Source: CALBPI01 sp039027435
Lineage (GTDB): Bacteria > Pseudomonadota > Gammaproteobacteria > Steroidobacterales > Woeseiaceae
Length of the DNA stretch: 64,000 nucleotides
Reading direction: 5' to 3'
Assembly (NCBI GenBank): GCA_039027435.1
Contig: JBCCKF010000011.1
Coordinates: forward strand, 67,335-131,334
Shown: one piece after another, positions 15,876-24,922 of the stretch
Position numbering within the stretch: position 1 is the stretch's first letter
Layout: every line of letters starts with the position of its first letter
Notes under the pieces: generated by a model
Databases searched by the model: none
Seen by the model: the letters and a program-made list of their open reading frames with translations, nothing else
What the model was told of the DNA's origin: nothing
Position numbers and translations under genes: made by a program

Positions 15876-16559
15876 TCAGGCGCGTGGGCCGAAGATCGCA
15901 GTGCCGACACGGACCATGGTGGCGCCTTCCATGATTGCCGCCTCGAGATCACCGCTCATACCCATCGACAGCGTATCCATCTCCGGATGCTGCACTTTGA
16001 GGCTGGCAAAAAGGTGAGCAAGGCGTGCAAACGGTTCACGTTGTCGCTCGTGATCTTCGCGAATTTTCGGAAGACACATGAGCCCTCGCAGCCTCAAACC
16101 AGGCGCCTCCTCAATCATCGCAGCGATCTCAGGGACCGCGTCGATCGACGCCCCGGCTTTTTGTGTCTCGGCATCGATGTTGACCTGGATGCAGGTGTCG
16201 AGTGGTGCCTGTGAGTCGGGACGTTGCTCGGAAAGTCGCCGCACGATTTTGGCTCGATCGACGGTATGTACCCAATCGAAATGCTCTGCGATCAGCTTGG
16301 TCTTATTGGATTGGATCGGACCGATGAAGTGCCATTCGAGGTCAAGTTCGTGCAATTCGACGATTTTCGCGACGCCTTCATCCACATAGTTTTCCCCGAA
16401 CGCGCGCTGGCCGGCAGCGGCAACCGCTCTGATGGAATCCGCGCTGTGCCGCTTGCTGACGGCCAGAAGTGCCACCGAATCCCCGTCGCGTTCTGCGACA
16501 CCGGCCGCATTTGCGATGCGTTCGGTGACCGCGGCCAGGTGTTCCGTGACCCTAGTCAC
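15876..16559 (-). CDS. yggS: YggS family PLP homeostasis protein
   Basis: A 227-residue PLP-binding protein (PLPBP/COG0325). The PLP lysine lies in Leu-Leu-Ala-Val-Ser-Lys-Arg. Other family landmarks are Gly-Glu-Asn-Tyr-Val, Trp-His-Phe-Ile-Gly-Pro-Ile-Gln-Ser-Asn-Lys, and Ser-Met-Gly-Met-Ser-Gly-Asp-Leu near the end. It balances free PLP and affects amino-acid and keto-acid pools. It is the first gene of the yggS-proC-yggT unit and divergent from pilT, an arrangement common in gammaproteobacteria. Confidence 0.96.
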   Translation of the reverse strand: MTRVTEHLAAVTERIANAAGVAERDGDSVALLAVSKRHSADSIRAVAAAGQRAFGENYVDEGVAKIVELHELDLEWHFIGPIQSNKTKLIAEHFDWVHTVDRAKIVRRLSEQRPDSQAPLDTCIQVNIDAETQKAGASIDAVPEIAAMIEEAPGLRLRGLMCLPKIREDHERQREPFARLAHLFASLKVQHPEMDTLSMGMSGDLEAAIMEGATMVRVGTAIFGPRA

Positions 16560-16638
16560 GCTTTGCCCCAGGTGCTTCGCTATACTCGCTCATCGTTGTT
16601 TATGGTAAATCCAGACCTGCCGAGCCAGAGGGAAAGTA

Positions 16639-17679
16639 ATGGCCGTTGATGTTGCCCAGCTACTGACATTCACCGTCAAGAACAAGGCGTCTGACCTGCA
16701 CTTGTCTGCGGGCGTGCCGCCAATGATTCGCGTCGACGGCGACATCAAGCGGGTGAACATGCCTGCGCTGACGCACAAGGAAGTCAACAGCATGGTGTAC
16801 GACATCATGAATGACAAGCAGCGCAAGGACTACGAGGAGTTCCTCGAAACCGATTTCTCGTTCGAAATCCCGAACCTCGCTCGCTTTCGTGTCAACGCGT
16901 TTAACCAGGCCCGCGGGTCCGGTGCTGTATTCCGGATTATCCCATCGGAAATCCTGACGCTCGATGATCTGCGTGCGCCAGCCATTTTCAAAGACATTGC
17001 AATGCAGCCACGCGGCATTTGTCTCGTCACCGGCCCGACGGGTTCGGGCAAGTCGACGACGCTTGCTGCCATGGTCGACTACATCAACGACAACAAGCCG
17101 GACCATATCCTCACCATTGAGGACCCGATTGAGTTCGTGCACGAGAGCAAGAAGTCACTGATCAACCAGCGTGAGGTGCATCGCGATACGCATGGCTTTT
17201 CCGAAGCGCTGCGCTCAGCACTGCGCGAAGATCCGGATGTGATCCTCGTGGGTGAGCTGCGTGATCTGGAAACCATCCGACTCGCATTGACCGCGGCCGA
17301 AACAGGTCACTTGGTATTCGGCACGCTCCACACGAGCTCTGCGGCGAAGACGATTGACCGTGTGGTTGACGTGTTCCCTGCTGCCGAGAAAGAAATGGTG
17401 CGTGCGATGCTCTCCGAGTCGCTGAAGGCCGTAATCTCTCAGTCGCTTTTGAAGAAGATCGGTGGGGGTCGGATTGCGGCCCACGAGATCATGATCGGTA
17501 CGCCTGCGATTCGAAACCTGATTCGTGAAGGCAAGATCGCACAGATGTATTCAGCGATTCAGACCGGCCAGGCCTCAGGCATGCAAACGCTGGATCAGAA
17601 CCTGTCCGAATTGATGATGAAAGGGCAGATCACCAAAGAAGAAGCGCGCTTCCGGGCAGCGAACAAAGAGAACTTCTAG
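16639..17679 (+). CDS. pilT: Type IV pilus retraction ATPase PilT
   Basis: A 346-residue hexameric ATPase that depolymerises the pilus at the inner membrane. Walker A (Gly-Pro-Thr-Gly-Ser-Gly-Lys-Ser-Thr) begins near residue 132. The Asp box, Walker B (Val-Gly-Glu-Leu-Arg-Asp) and His box (Ala-Glu-Thr-Gly-His ... Thr-Leu-His-Thr) are all intact; E221 and H224 are in the His box. The C-terminal Ala-Ile-Arg-Asn-Leu-Ile-Arg-Glu motif is the PilT hallmark required for retraction. Ribosome binding site: gagggaaa. First of three tandem paralogues, followed 23 bp later by pilU. Confidence 0.98.
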   Translation: MAVDVAQLLTFTVKNKASDLHLSAGVPPMIRVDGDIKRVNMPALTHKEVNSMVYDIMNDKQRKDYEEFLETDFSFEIPNLARFRVNAFNQARGSGAVFRIIPSEILTLDDLRAPAIFKDIAMQPRGICLVTGPTGSGKSTTLAAMVDYINDNKPDHILTIEDPIEFVHESKKSLINQREVHRDTHGFSEALRSALREDPDVILVGELRDLETIRLALTAAETGHLVFGTLHTSSAAKTIDRVVDVFPAAEKEMVRAMLSESLKAVISQSLLKKIGGGRIAAHEIMIGTPAIRNLIREGKIAQMYSAIQTGQASGMQTLDQNLSELMMKGQITKEEARFRAANKENF

Positions 17680-17702
17680 GCGAGGACTGGAAGGAGACCG
17701 AG

Positions 17703-18869
17703 ATGGATAGAGAACAAGCCGCAACCCTGATGCAAAACCTGCTCAGGAAGATGAACGAGAAAAGTGGTTCTGACCTCTTTATCACGGCGGGCTTTCCACC
17801 AGCGATCAAGATCGATGGAGAAATTCATCGAGCCAGCGACTCGATCCTGAAGCCAGAACAATGCTCGATTCTCGTGCGCGCGATCATGAACGACAAACAG
17901 GCGCGGGAATTCGATGCGACGCGTGAGTGCAACTTCGCCATCGCGCCGAAGGGTATCGGGCGATATCGTGTCAGCGCGTTCGTCCAGCAGGGCAATGTCG
18001 GCGCGGTCATTCGAACGATCACCACCACGATCCCGACCTTCGAAGATCTGGATTTGCCGCCCATTCTCAAAGACGTGGTCATGAACAAACGTGGACTCGT
18101 CATTGTTGTCGGTGGTACGGGCTCCGGTAAGTCGACCACGCTCGCCGCCATGATCGGGCATCGCAACCGCAATTCGCGTGGCCACATCATCACGATCGAG
18201 GACCCGGTGGAATTCGTTCATCCGCACGATGGTTGTGTCATCACCCACCGTGAGGTCGGGGTTGATACGGAGTCATGGCATGCGGCACTCAAGAACACGC
18301 TGCGCCAGGCGCCGGACTGCATCCTGATCGGTGAGATTCGAGATCGCGAGACGATGGAATACGGCATCCAGTTCGCTGAGACCGGTCATCTGTGTCTTGC
18401 GACGCTGCACGCCAACAGTGCTAACCAGGCGCTCGATCGCATCATTAACTTCTTCCCCGAAGAGCGACGCTCGCAGTTGCTGATGGACTTGTCGTTGAAT
18501 GTGCGATCGCTGGTATCACAGCGTCTGATTCCGCGTGAGGGCGGGCTCGGGCGCGTCGCGGCGATGGAAATCATGCTTGCAACGCCGTTGATCCAGGACC
18601 TGATCTTCAAAGGCGATGTCGCCCAGATCAAGGAAATCATGGCCAAGTCGACACGACTGGGTATGCAGACCTTCGACCAGGCGCTGTTCCAGTTATATGA
18701 AGACGAGATCATTTCCTACGAGGATGCAATGCGAAACGCGGATTCGAAAAACGAGTTGCGCCTCAATATTCGCCTGAACTCGAAACGTGAAACCGGACTT
18801 AGCAAAGAGCAGGCCGCGAGCCTCAAGATCATGGATGAGGATTCCGGCGAGAACGTACGGTTCAGCTAA
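17703..18869 (+). CDS. pilU: PilT-dependent pilus ATPase PilU
   Basis: A 388-residue paralogue of PilT. Walker A (Gly-Gly-Thr-Gly-Ser-Gly-Lys-Ser-Thr) starts near residue 137. The His box is complete (E226, H229 and Thr-Leu-His-Ala-Asn-Ser-Ala). PilU hallmarks are Leu-Asp-Arg-Ile-Ile-Asn-Phe-Phe-Pro-Glu-Glu, the degenerate form of the PilT C-terminal motif (Pro-Leu-Ile-Gln-Asp-Leu-Ile) and a longer C-terminal tail. PilU adds force to PilT-driven retraction. Ribosome binding site aaggaga. The next paralogue begins 9 bp after its stop. Confidence 0.96.
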   Translation: MDREQAATLMQNLLRKMNEKSGSDLFITAGFPPAIKIDGEIHRASDSILKPEQCSILVRAIMNDKQAREFDATRECNFAIAPKGIGRYRVSAFVQQGNVGAVIRTITTTIPTFEDLDLPPILKDVVMNKRGLVIVVGGTGSGKSTTLAAMIGHRNRNSRGHIITIEDPVEFVHPHDGCVITHREVGVDTESWHAALKNTLRQAPDCILIGEIRDRETMEYGIQFAETGHLCLATLHANSANQALDRIINFFPEERRSQLLMDLSLNVRSLVSQRLIPREGGLGRVAAMEIMLATPLIQDLIFKGDVAQIKEIMAKSTRLGMQTFDQALFQLYEDEIISYEDAMRNADSKNELRLNIRLNSKRETGLSKEQAASLKIMDEDSGENVRFS

Positions 18870-18878
18870 GTCGATACG

Positions 18879-19934
18879 ATGAACGTCAAGCCACTATTCA
18901 AATTGATGGTTGAAAAGCGGGCGTCTGACCTGTTTTTTACGCCCTATGCGCCGGTCAAGATCAAGATCGACGGCAAGATCATGTCGGTCAACAAGATGGA
19001 GTTGTCGCCCAAGCAGGTGCGTCAGGCGGCGATGGAAATCATGACCGAGGAGCAGCTGGAAGCGCTGGCTCGCGACATGGAAGTGGATTTCGCGGTATCA
19101 GAGACGGGTCTCGGCCGCTTCCGCGTGAATGTCTTCCACCAACGTGGCAACCTCGCGATGGTGCTGCGGTATATCACCGCTGAAATGCCGACGCTCGAAG
19201 AACTCGGTATGCCCGAGATTTTCAACGATCTGATCATGCACAAGCGCGGTCTGATTCTGATGGTCGGCGCGACCGGCAGCGGCAAGTCGACCACGATCGC
19301 GGCGATGATCAATCATCGCAACGAAAAGACGGCTTCCCACATTATCACGATTGAAGACCCGATCGAGTTCTTGCATTCCAACAAGAAATCGATCGTGAAC
19401 CAGCGTGAGCTGGGACTGGATACACGTTCGTACGGCAACGCGCTACGTAGTGCGTTGCGCGCGGCACCGGATGTCGTGATGGTCGGTGAGATTCGTGATC
19501 TCGAGACCATGCAAGCGGCGCTTAATGTCGCTGGCACAGGGCAGCTCGCGATTGCGACGCTACACTCCAACAACGCTCCGGAAACACTTGATCGCATCAT
19601 CAACATGTTCCCGGTTGAGCAACAGCGCCAGGTGTTTGTGGACCTCTCACAATACCTTCGCGCCATTATCTCCCAGCGTCTGGTGCGCAACCGCGAGGGC
19701 AAGCGCGTGGCCGCGGTTGAGTTGATGCTCAACACGCCACACATCGCCGAGTTGATTGAGAAGGGCGACATTATTGGCGTGAAGGAGGCGTTGAAAGATT
19801 CCAACGAGAAGGGCATGCAAAACTTCGATGCGGCGCTGTTGAAGCTCTACCGCATGGGCACCATCACTTTGCAGGAAGCCTTGTCGAACGCCGACTCTCG
19901 ATCAAACCTCGAGGCGCAGATCAACTTCGGCTAG
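18879..19934 (+). CDS. Third PilT/PilU-family ATPase, PilU-like
   Basis: A 351-residue third member directly after pilU. Walker A (Gly-Ala-Thr-Gly-Ser-Gly-Lys-Ser-Thr, near residue 130), the Asp box and Walker B (Val-Gly-Glu-Ile-Arg-Asp) are intact, so ATP hydrolysis is likely. Its His box differs: where PilT and PilU have Ala-Glu-Thr-Gly-His, it has Ala-Gly-Thr-Gly-Gln (residues 218-222). The segment Leu-Asp-Arg-Ile-Ile-Asn-Met-Phe-Pro and the tail Gly-Met-Gln-Asn-Phe-Asp-Ala-Ala-Leu resemble PilU, but it lacks the long PilU C-terminus. It may form mixed or separate hexamers tuning retraction. No strong ribosome binding site, so translation is probably coupled to pilU. Confidence 0.92.
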   Translation: MNVKPLFKLMVEKRASDLFFTPYAPVKIKIDGKIMSVNKMELSPKQVRQAAMEIMTEEQLEALARDMEVDFAVSETGLGRFRVNVFHQRGNLAMVLRYITAEMPTLEELGMPEIFNDLIMHKRGLILMVGATGSGKSTTIAAMINHRNEKTASHIITIEDPIEFLHSNKKSIVNQRELGLDTRSYGNALRSALRAAPDVVMVGEIRDLETMQAALNVAGTGQLAIATLHSNNAPETLDRIINMFPVEQQRQVFVDLSQYLRAIISQRLVRNREGKRVAAVELMLNTPHIAELIEKGDIIGVKEALKDSNEKGMQNFDAALLKLYRMGTITLQEALSNADSRSNLEAQINFG

Positions 19935-19959
19935 TGCCGCAAGGCTCACTCAGTATCGA

Positions 19960-20940
19960 TCAGAGACCGCGTGCTACCGCGTCGACTTCCGCCAGCAATG
20001 CCATCCGTACCGCGACGCCGTTCCGGACTTGCTCAGTAATGAGCGACTGCGGCCCGTCCGCCGTTTCGGAGTCGATTTCCACACCGCGATTCATCGGGCC
20101 TGGATGCATGATGAGCGGTTGCTTCGCACAGCCTTGCAGATTGTCGACGTTGATCCCGAATTGCTCGGTGTAATCGGCGAGTGAGGGAATTGATGCATCG
20201 TCGCCGATGCGCTCATGCTGGATCCGCAGTGCCATAACGACATCCGCATCTTCAATGCCGGGTTGAAGCTTGGAAAACAGCTTGGCGCTCGGATAGAGCT
20301 CGGCATCTGGCAACATCGCTTTTGGTGCAACCATGTGGATCGCGCCAATGCCTAGCGTCGAGAATGCGGTGTAAGCAGAGCGCGCAACCCTCGAGTGTGC
20401 AATATCGCCGACAATGGCCAGTGTGAGATTCTCGAAATCGGGACGCTCAAGTCGCAGCGTAAGGGCATCTAACAGCCCTTGAGTCGGGTGTGAGACGTTC
20501 GCCTCTCCTGCGTTCAGCACCGCGATACCCGGCCGTACTGAGTCTGCGATCATCTGTGGCACGCCGACCGCGGCGTCGCGCACGACAAACACGTCGCACT
20601 GCATCGCCTCCAGCGTATAGATCGTATCGAGGATGCTCTCTCCCTTCTTTCGCGAAGAGGTCTTTACATCCAGATTGAGTACATCGGCACCCAGGCGTGC
20701 AGCGGCCAGCTCAAAGGATGCGCGAGTTCGTGTGCTCGGCTCAAAAAACAGGTTTGCGACGGTGCGCCCGGCCAGCGCTTGACTGCGTATTGCCGGCGCT
20801 TCACGTGGTGCAAGAAAAGCTTCGGCAGCATCGAGGACGCGCTCCAGTGTTTGTCGAGACAGTCCTTCAAGTGTGATCAGATGACGCAGCCGCCCGTTGG
20901 CCTCCGCTTGCGCCGCTGTGTGTCTGGCGGGTTGTGACAT
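19960..20940 (-). CDS. pyrB: Aspartate carbamoyltransferase catalytic subunit
   Basis: A 326-residue enzyme condensing aspartate and carbamoyl phosphate in the committed step of pyrimidine synthesis. The carbamoyl-phosphate loop Phe-Phe-Glu-Pro-Ser-Thr-Arg-Thr-Arg is present, as are His-Pro-Thr-Gln-Gly and His-Pro-Gly-Pro-Met-Asn-Arg-Gly. The start is placed at ATG 20940 (Met-Ser-Gln-Pro) rather than 20958, where the first residues look like leader. It is the last gene of a six-gene minus-strand unit from gshB. The pyrR and pyrC genes that often flank it in Pseudomonas are absent here, and no regulatory subunit gene is adjacent. Confidence 0.96.
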   Translation of the reverse strand: MSQPARHTAAQAEANGRLRHLITLEGLSRQTLERVLDAAEAFLAPREAPAIRSQALAGRTVANLFFEPSTRTRASFELAAARLGADVLNLDVKTSSRKKGESILDTIYTLEAMQCDVFVVRDAAVGVPQMIADSVRPGIAVLNAGEANVSHPTQGLLDALTLRLERPDFENLTLAIVGDIAHSRVARSAYTAFSTLGIGAIHMVAPKAMLPDAELYPSAKLFSKLQPGIEDADVVMALRIQHERIGDDASIPSLADYTEQFGINVDNLQGCAKQPLIMHPGPMNRGVEIDSETADGPQSLITEQVRNGVAVRMALLAEVDAVARGL

Positions 20941-20961
20941 AGGCGCGTAGGGTACCACTCG

Positions 20962-21417
20962 TCAGACGTTCTGGTGGCCGAGGTTGCGCTGATTGAGCCA
21001 CTGCTCCGCGATCAGTGCAGCTGACAAGGCATCGATATCGCCTTTGCGGACACGTTGCTGTCGATTTCCGCGTCGTCGCGCGTCACGTAGCAGGTCGGTC
21101 GCTTCCGCGGATGTCAGGTGTTCATCGATCAGCTGTACCGGAATCTCATACTCGCCGAGTTCGGCCGCGAATTGCCGCGCCGCGCGGCATTGGTCCGACT
21201 CAGTGCCATCAGCGGATAACGGCAGACCGACGAGCAGCACATTCGGTCCCCAGTCATCGATCAGTTGTTCGATCGCATCCCAGTCCGGACCGCTATCCGA
21301 GCTTACTAGCGTCGTCAGTGGCCGAGCGCTGTGGGTGATGGTTTGACCGACTGCGACACCGATCCGGCGTTGTCCGAAGTCGAACGCGAGCAGTGTCGCC
21401 GAAGGCAGGTCAGGCAT
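20962..21417 (-). CDS. ruvX: Putative pre-16S rRNA nuclease YqgF/RuvX
   Basis: A 151-residue RNase H-like protein. The first acidic residue lies in Ala-Phe-Asp-Phe-Gly-Gln-Arg-Arg-Ile-Gly-Val-Ala; the Glu of Asp-Glu-His-Leu-Thr-Ser follows at about residue 100, and an acidic residue near the end completes the RuvC-like site. In E. coli the homologue processes the 5' end of 16S rRNA; a Holliday-junction role was proposed earlier. Its start overlaps the end of algH by 8 bp. The algH-ruvX-pyrB order is conserved in many gammaproteobacteria. Confidence 0.94.
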   Translation of the reverse strand: MPDLPSATLLAFDFGQRRIGVAVGQTITHSARPLTTLVSSDSGPDWDAIEQLIDDWGPNVLLVGLPLSADGTESDQCRAARQFAAELGEYEIPVQLIDEHLTSAEATDLLRDARRRGNRQQRVRKGDIDALSAALIAEQWLNQRNLGHQNV

Positions 21418-21991
21418 GACCGGAAGGGCCGGAGAGCTGCGAACGGGTCAGGCCGAGCACCGCGGCCGCGCTGTCCCAGCGTGCATCGTACGGGGTCTCG
21501 AAAACCAGAGCGGCCGAGGCCGGGACGGTCAACCAGGAATTGGCGAGCATTTCATCTTCCAGTTGCGTGGCGTCCCAGCCCGCATAGCCGAGAATCATCA
21601 CACCGCTGGCCGGCCCACCCTCACGAAACATCGCGGTCATCGCGTCGCGACTCATGGACAGGTAGATGTCATCAGCGACTTGTAGTGTCGCCTCAAACTC
21701 ACCCTCATCGTTATGCAGAATGAAACCCCGTTCAGGGCTGACCGGGCCGCCCGTCAACACCGGCTCCGAGTGGCGCTGCTGATCTCGTTCTGCCTCGGGG
21801 ATATCGTTGAACCCGTCCATCCCGGAGAACACCTCTCCGTGCGTCAACTCCATCGGTCGATTGATGGTGACACCCATAGCGCCCTCTTCGGTGTGTTCGC
21901 AAATCAGCGTCACCGTATTCTCGAAGTGAGGATCGTTGAGTTGCGGCATCGCGATCAACAATTGGCCAGCAAGCGTTGGGAAATCTGTCAT
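21410..21991 (-). CDS. algH: YqgE/AlgH family protein
   Basis: A 193-residue protein of DUF179. The start is taken at ATG 21991 (Met-Thr-Asp-Phe-Pro), giving the usual family length; the longer frame to 22075 would run into the tonB gene. Family landmarks are Leu-Leu-Ile-Ala-Met-Pro, Gly-Ala-Met-Gly-Val-Thr-Ile-Asn-Arg-Pro and Gly-Gly-Pro-Val. AlgH influences alginate production in Pseudomonas, but its molecular activity is not settled. Between tonB and ruvX. Confidence 0.93.
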   Translation of the reverse strand: MTDFPTLAGQLLIAMPQLNDPHFENTVTLICEHTEEGAMGVTINRPMELTHGEVFSGMDGFNDIPEAERDQQRHSEPVLTGGPVSPERGFILHNDEGEFEATLQVADDIYLSMSRDAMTAMFREGGPASGVMILGYAGWDATQLEDEMLANSWLTVPASAALVFETPYDARWDSAAAVLGLTRSQLSGPSGHA

Positions 21992-22034
21992 GTCTTGAGT
22001 ATCCGCGCGCGCTCGAACCGCTGCAAGCGGCTGC

Positions 22035-22961
22035 TCAGTTGTCACCGAGTGTTGCGCTGCCCTGAATGGCGCCACTGCGGAAGCGAAATTTGTAGGCGAA
22101 GCGCAAGAGGTCTTTTTCTCGGGTGACGGTTTCGGGCAATGCAGAGAAGGGCGCGGCCCGATTTACAATGACCAGCGCCGTTTGGTCGAGCACTCGGTCG
22201 CCTGAGGAACGCAGCAACTCAACACTGGCCAAATCTCCGTTTGGTGAAATGCTGACCGACAGAATCGGGTCGCCATCACGGCCGCTGGCCTCCATATTGT
22301 TCAGGAAGTTTTGTGTCCCTATGCGTTCGACGCGTCGCTTCCACTCCGCGACATAGGGTGCGAGATCCGACCGTTTGGTATTCACACTGATCACCAGATG
22401 GCGTGGATTGTCGTCCTGAATCAGCAGGGACGGGTCGTCGCTCTCCGGGAGCGGCAGTGTTTGCTCCGCGCCGAAAGGTTGCGTTTGTGCGAGCCGCGCG
22501 ACCGAGTCTTCCTGCGCCGAAGGTGAATCGGGCTGGTATTGCAGGCGATTCGAATCGGTGGTCGATAACAATGCCTGGTCTGACTGTGTGCCAGGCGTGG
22601 TTTCCTGTTGCTCCGGCCCAATGTTGTCCGCCTGGACCGGCGTGGGTTGTCCGGTAATTGCGGGTGCTGAGGGGGTTGCCGATTCTCGCGTATTGCCGTT
22701 GCCGCGTTGGTCAGCTTGCGCGATGTAGTCTGCCTTGTCCGGCGTAGCGACGGATTTCTGTTCGGCAACGATCGTGACCTCGAGCGATACCGTGTTCCCG
22801 TCTTCCGTCAGTACCCCCGACTCAAAGGTGAGCCCGAGGATCAGCATGGCCCACAACAGTGTGGACACAAACAGCATGGGCGCGAGCTTGTCGTCGCGGC
22901 CATTGGCAACCGGCAGCATGTCGCGTGCCAGTACAGTTTCGCTGGAGACCACCTCGTTCAT
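22035..22961 (-). CDS. TonB-family energy transducer (TonB3-like)
   Basis: A 308-residue protein with a membrane span at about residues 28-47 (Met-Leu-Phe-Val-Ser-Thr-Leu-Leu-Trp-Ala), a long Gln/Ser/Thr/Pro-rich periplasmic linker to about residue 195, and a TonB C-terminal domain (Tyr-Val-Ala-Glu-Trp-Lys-Arg-Arg-Val-Glu ... Arg-Phe-Ala-Tyr-Lys-Phe-Arg-Phe). It matches the TonB3 of Pseudomonas by position (gshB-tonB3-algH), which affects twitching and pilus assembly there. It could also energise BtuB at 38.4 kb, since no exbB/exbD genes or other full-length TonB are in the window. It starts 3 bp after the apbE stop. Confidence 0.88.
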   Translation of the reverse strand: MNEVVSSETVLARDMLPVANGRDDKLAPMLFVSTLLWAMLILGLTFESGVLTEDGNTVSLEVTIVAEQKSVATPDKADYIAQADQRGNGNTRESATPSAPAITGQPTPVQADNIGPEQQETTPGTQSDQALLSTTDSNRLQYQPDSPSAQEDSVARLAQTQPFGAEQTLPLPESDDPSLLIQDDNPRHLVISVNTKRSDLAPYVAEWKRRVERIGTQNFLNNMEASGRDGDPILSVSISPNGDLASVELLRSSGDRVLDQTALVIVNRAAPFSALPETVTREKDLLRFAYKFRFRSGAIQGSATLGDN

Positions 22962-22964
22962 GGT

Positions 22965-23957
22965 TCAGAGCGTTCGTTTGCGGATTTCAGGTGTGGCGTG
23001 CATCACCCCGGCATTATCGATCAGCAGTGCCTTGTTTACACCCATTGCGTCACAAACCGCGTCAAACCCTGCAGCGCCGGCAACAACGAGCGCCGTCGCG
23101 CTCGCATCAGCCTGCACGGGATCATCGCAGATGACCGTTGCCGCAGCGGGCGGTACCGGCCAGCCGCTGGTTGGGTCGAGGATGTGTTGATAGCGTTGTC
23201 CGTCTATTTCGACGTAGCGGGCGTAGTCGCCGGATGTCATGACGTACTCGCCGGCAAGGAGTTCCAGCGCGATCTCTGGTCTGGCGCCCGACGGATTCGC
23301 CACAGCTATGCGAAAGGTCTCATCCGGTGAATTTGCGTGCACGCCGATGTCACCACCAAGATCTATCAATACGCGCTGGCAGGGCGAATCCTGCAGCATG
23401 TCCATCACCTCGCCGAGCAAGACGCCCTTGGCGATGGCGCCAAGGTCGATGATTGGCGGTGGATTCCCGGCACTCAGTACGCCGCGCTCGGACACTGAGT
23501 AACCCGATGCACGGGCATCGAGCGCTTGTTCCAATTGCTGTGCGTCCGGCAGGCGCGGGACTTCGGCGTCGATGAGATCATCCAACCCCCAAAGCGCGAT
23601 GAGTCCACCCACAGCAGGATCGAACCGGTACGCGGATCGTCGTCGCCACTGATCTGCATCGCGCAGTATTCGGGCCAATCGCGGCGATAACTGCGGGCTA
23701 TCCCCATCTGCCAGCAGAGTATTGGCGCTGCCGAGTTCGCCAGCACCAAATCCGTAAAGGTCCGATCCAGTGACCAGCAACTGTCGGTGCACGCCATTAC
23801 AAAGCTCTGCGGCAGTATCGCGGTCGCGCGCACTCAACGTCACTCGCAGCAGTGTCGTGAAAATCAGCCATTCTCGAGTGACGGTCTCGGGTGCGCGCTG
23901 ACATCCGGTCAGCGCAGCCGCGCCGATCAGGGATAGCGCCTCTCGCCGGGTCAGCAT
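22965..23957 (-). CDS. ApbE-like FAD:protein FMN transferase
   Basis: A 330-residue protein with an N-terminal leader containing Thr-Arg-Arg-Glu-Ala-Leu-Ser-Leu, a hydrophobic stretch and Leu-Thr-Gly-Cys, consistent with a Tat- or Sec-exported lipoprotein (Cys19). ApbE enzymes transfer FMN from FAD to a Thr in target proteins such as Nqr and Rnf subunits. Family segments include Asp-Leu-Gly-Ala-Ile-Ala-Lys-Gly, Leu-Ile-Asp-Leu-Gly-Gly-Asp and His-Ile-Leu-Asp-Pro-Thr-Ser-Gly. No target flavoprotein gene is nearby. Its ATG overlaps the gshB stop by one base. Confidence 0.9.
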   Translation of the reverse strand: MLTRREALSLIGAAALTGCQRAPETVTREWLIFTTLLRVTLSARDRDTAAELCNGVHRQLLVTGSDLYGFGAGELGSANTLLADGDSPQLSPRLARILRDADQWRRRSAYRFDPAVGGLIALWGLDDLIDAEVPRLPDAQQLEQALDARASGYSVSERGVLSAGNPPPIIDLGAIAKGVLLGEVMDMLQDSPCQRVLIDLGGDIGVHANSPDETFRIAVANPSGARPEIALELLAGEYVMTSGDYARYVEIDGQRYQHILDPTSGWPVPPAAATVICDDPVQADASATALVVAGAAGFDAVCDAMGVNKALLIDNAGVMHATPEIRKRTL

Positions 23958-24922
23958 TAGTCCCGGCGACGCACTCTGCGTTCGATGGCGTCGTTCAACA
24001 TCCCCGCGATGTTGATATCAAAGTGGCGATCGAGTTCGCGAATGCCGGTTGGACTGGTCACGTTGATCTCCGTCAGTCGGTCGCCGATGACATCAAGCCC
24101 CGCAAAGATCACGCCACGCGCTTTCAACCAGGGACCAACCTGTTCTGCGATTGCCCGTTCCACGCTGCCGAGGGGGCGGGCATCCGCGGTGGCGCCCATC
24201 ACAAGGTTGCCACGCCCATCCTCTGCATTGGGCACCCTGGCCAGCATGTAAGGCACCACCTCACCATCGACGATCAACACGCGCTTGTCGCCATCGGTGA
24301 TCTCAGGCACGTAGGTTTGCGCCATGGCGAACTGCTGACCGTAGTCGGTCAGTGTTTCAAACACGACGTTCGCATTCTTGTCGCCTTCGTGCAGCGTAAA
24401 GATTGAACGTCCGCCCATGCCATCCAGTGGCTTGACCACAATATGCCCATGCGCACCGAGAAACTCCCGAAGCTTCGCCTGACTGCGCGTGACCAGCGTC
24501 TCCGGCGTGAGTGCAGGGAACCACGCTGTCGACATCTTCTCATTGAGGTCGCGAAGCGCACCGGGTTGGTTGACGACCAATGCACCCCCTTGTGCGGCGA
24601 GATCCAACAGGTAGGTCGTATAGATGTACTCCATATCGAACGGTGGGTCTTTGCGCATCAGGATCGCATCGAACTCGCTGATCGGCATGGTGTGCGGTGA
24701 CTCGGCGGAGAACCAGTCGGTTGGGTTATCGGTCACCGTAACCGGAGTCGCGCGGCCCATCGCGACACCGGCATCCAGTAACAGATCGCCCTGTTGCAGC
24801 ATTGATACCCGATAGCCGCGTCGCTGGCAGTCCAACATCATGGCGAAGGTCGAGTCCTTGGCCGGAGAAATACCCTCAATTGGGTCCATGACAATGCCGA
24901 TATGTAGTGTGTGGTCGTTCAC
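23957..24922 (-). CDS. gshB: Glutathione synthetase
   Basis: A 321-residue ATP-grasp ligase joining gamma-glutamylcysteine and glycine. It shows Met-Asp-Pro-Ile-Glu near the start, Leu-Met-Arg-Lys-Asp-Pro-Pro-Phe-Asp, Lys-Pro-Leu-Asp-Gly-Met-Gly-Gly (nucleotide loop), and Glu-Ile-Asn-Val-Thr-Ser-Pro-Thr-Gly near the end. It is the promoter-proximal gene of the minus-strand operon gshB-apbE-tonB-algH-ruvX-pyrB and is divergent from pilG, as in other gammaproteobacteria. Confidence 0.97.
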   Translation of the reverse strand: MNDHTLHIGIVMDPIEGISPAKDSTFAMMLDCQRRGYRVSMLQQGDLLLDAGVAMGRATPVTVTDNPTDWFSAESPHTMPISEFDAILMRKDPPFDMEYIYTTYLLDLAAQGGALVVNQPGALRDLNEKMSTAWFPALTPETLVTRSQAKLREFLGAHGHIVVKPLDGMGGRSIFTLHEGDKNANVVFETLTDYGQQFAMAQTYVPEITDGDKRVLIVDGEVVPYMLARVPNAEDGRGNLVMGATADARPLGSVERAIAEQVGPWLKARGVIFAGLDVIGDRLTEINVTSPTGIRELDRHFDINIAGMLNDAIERRVRRRD

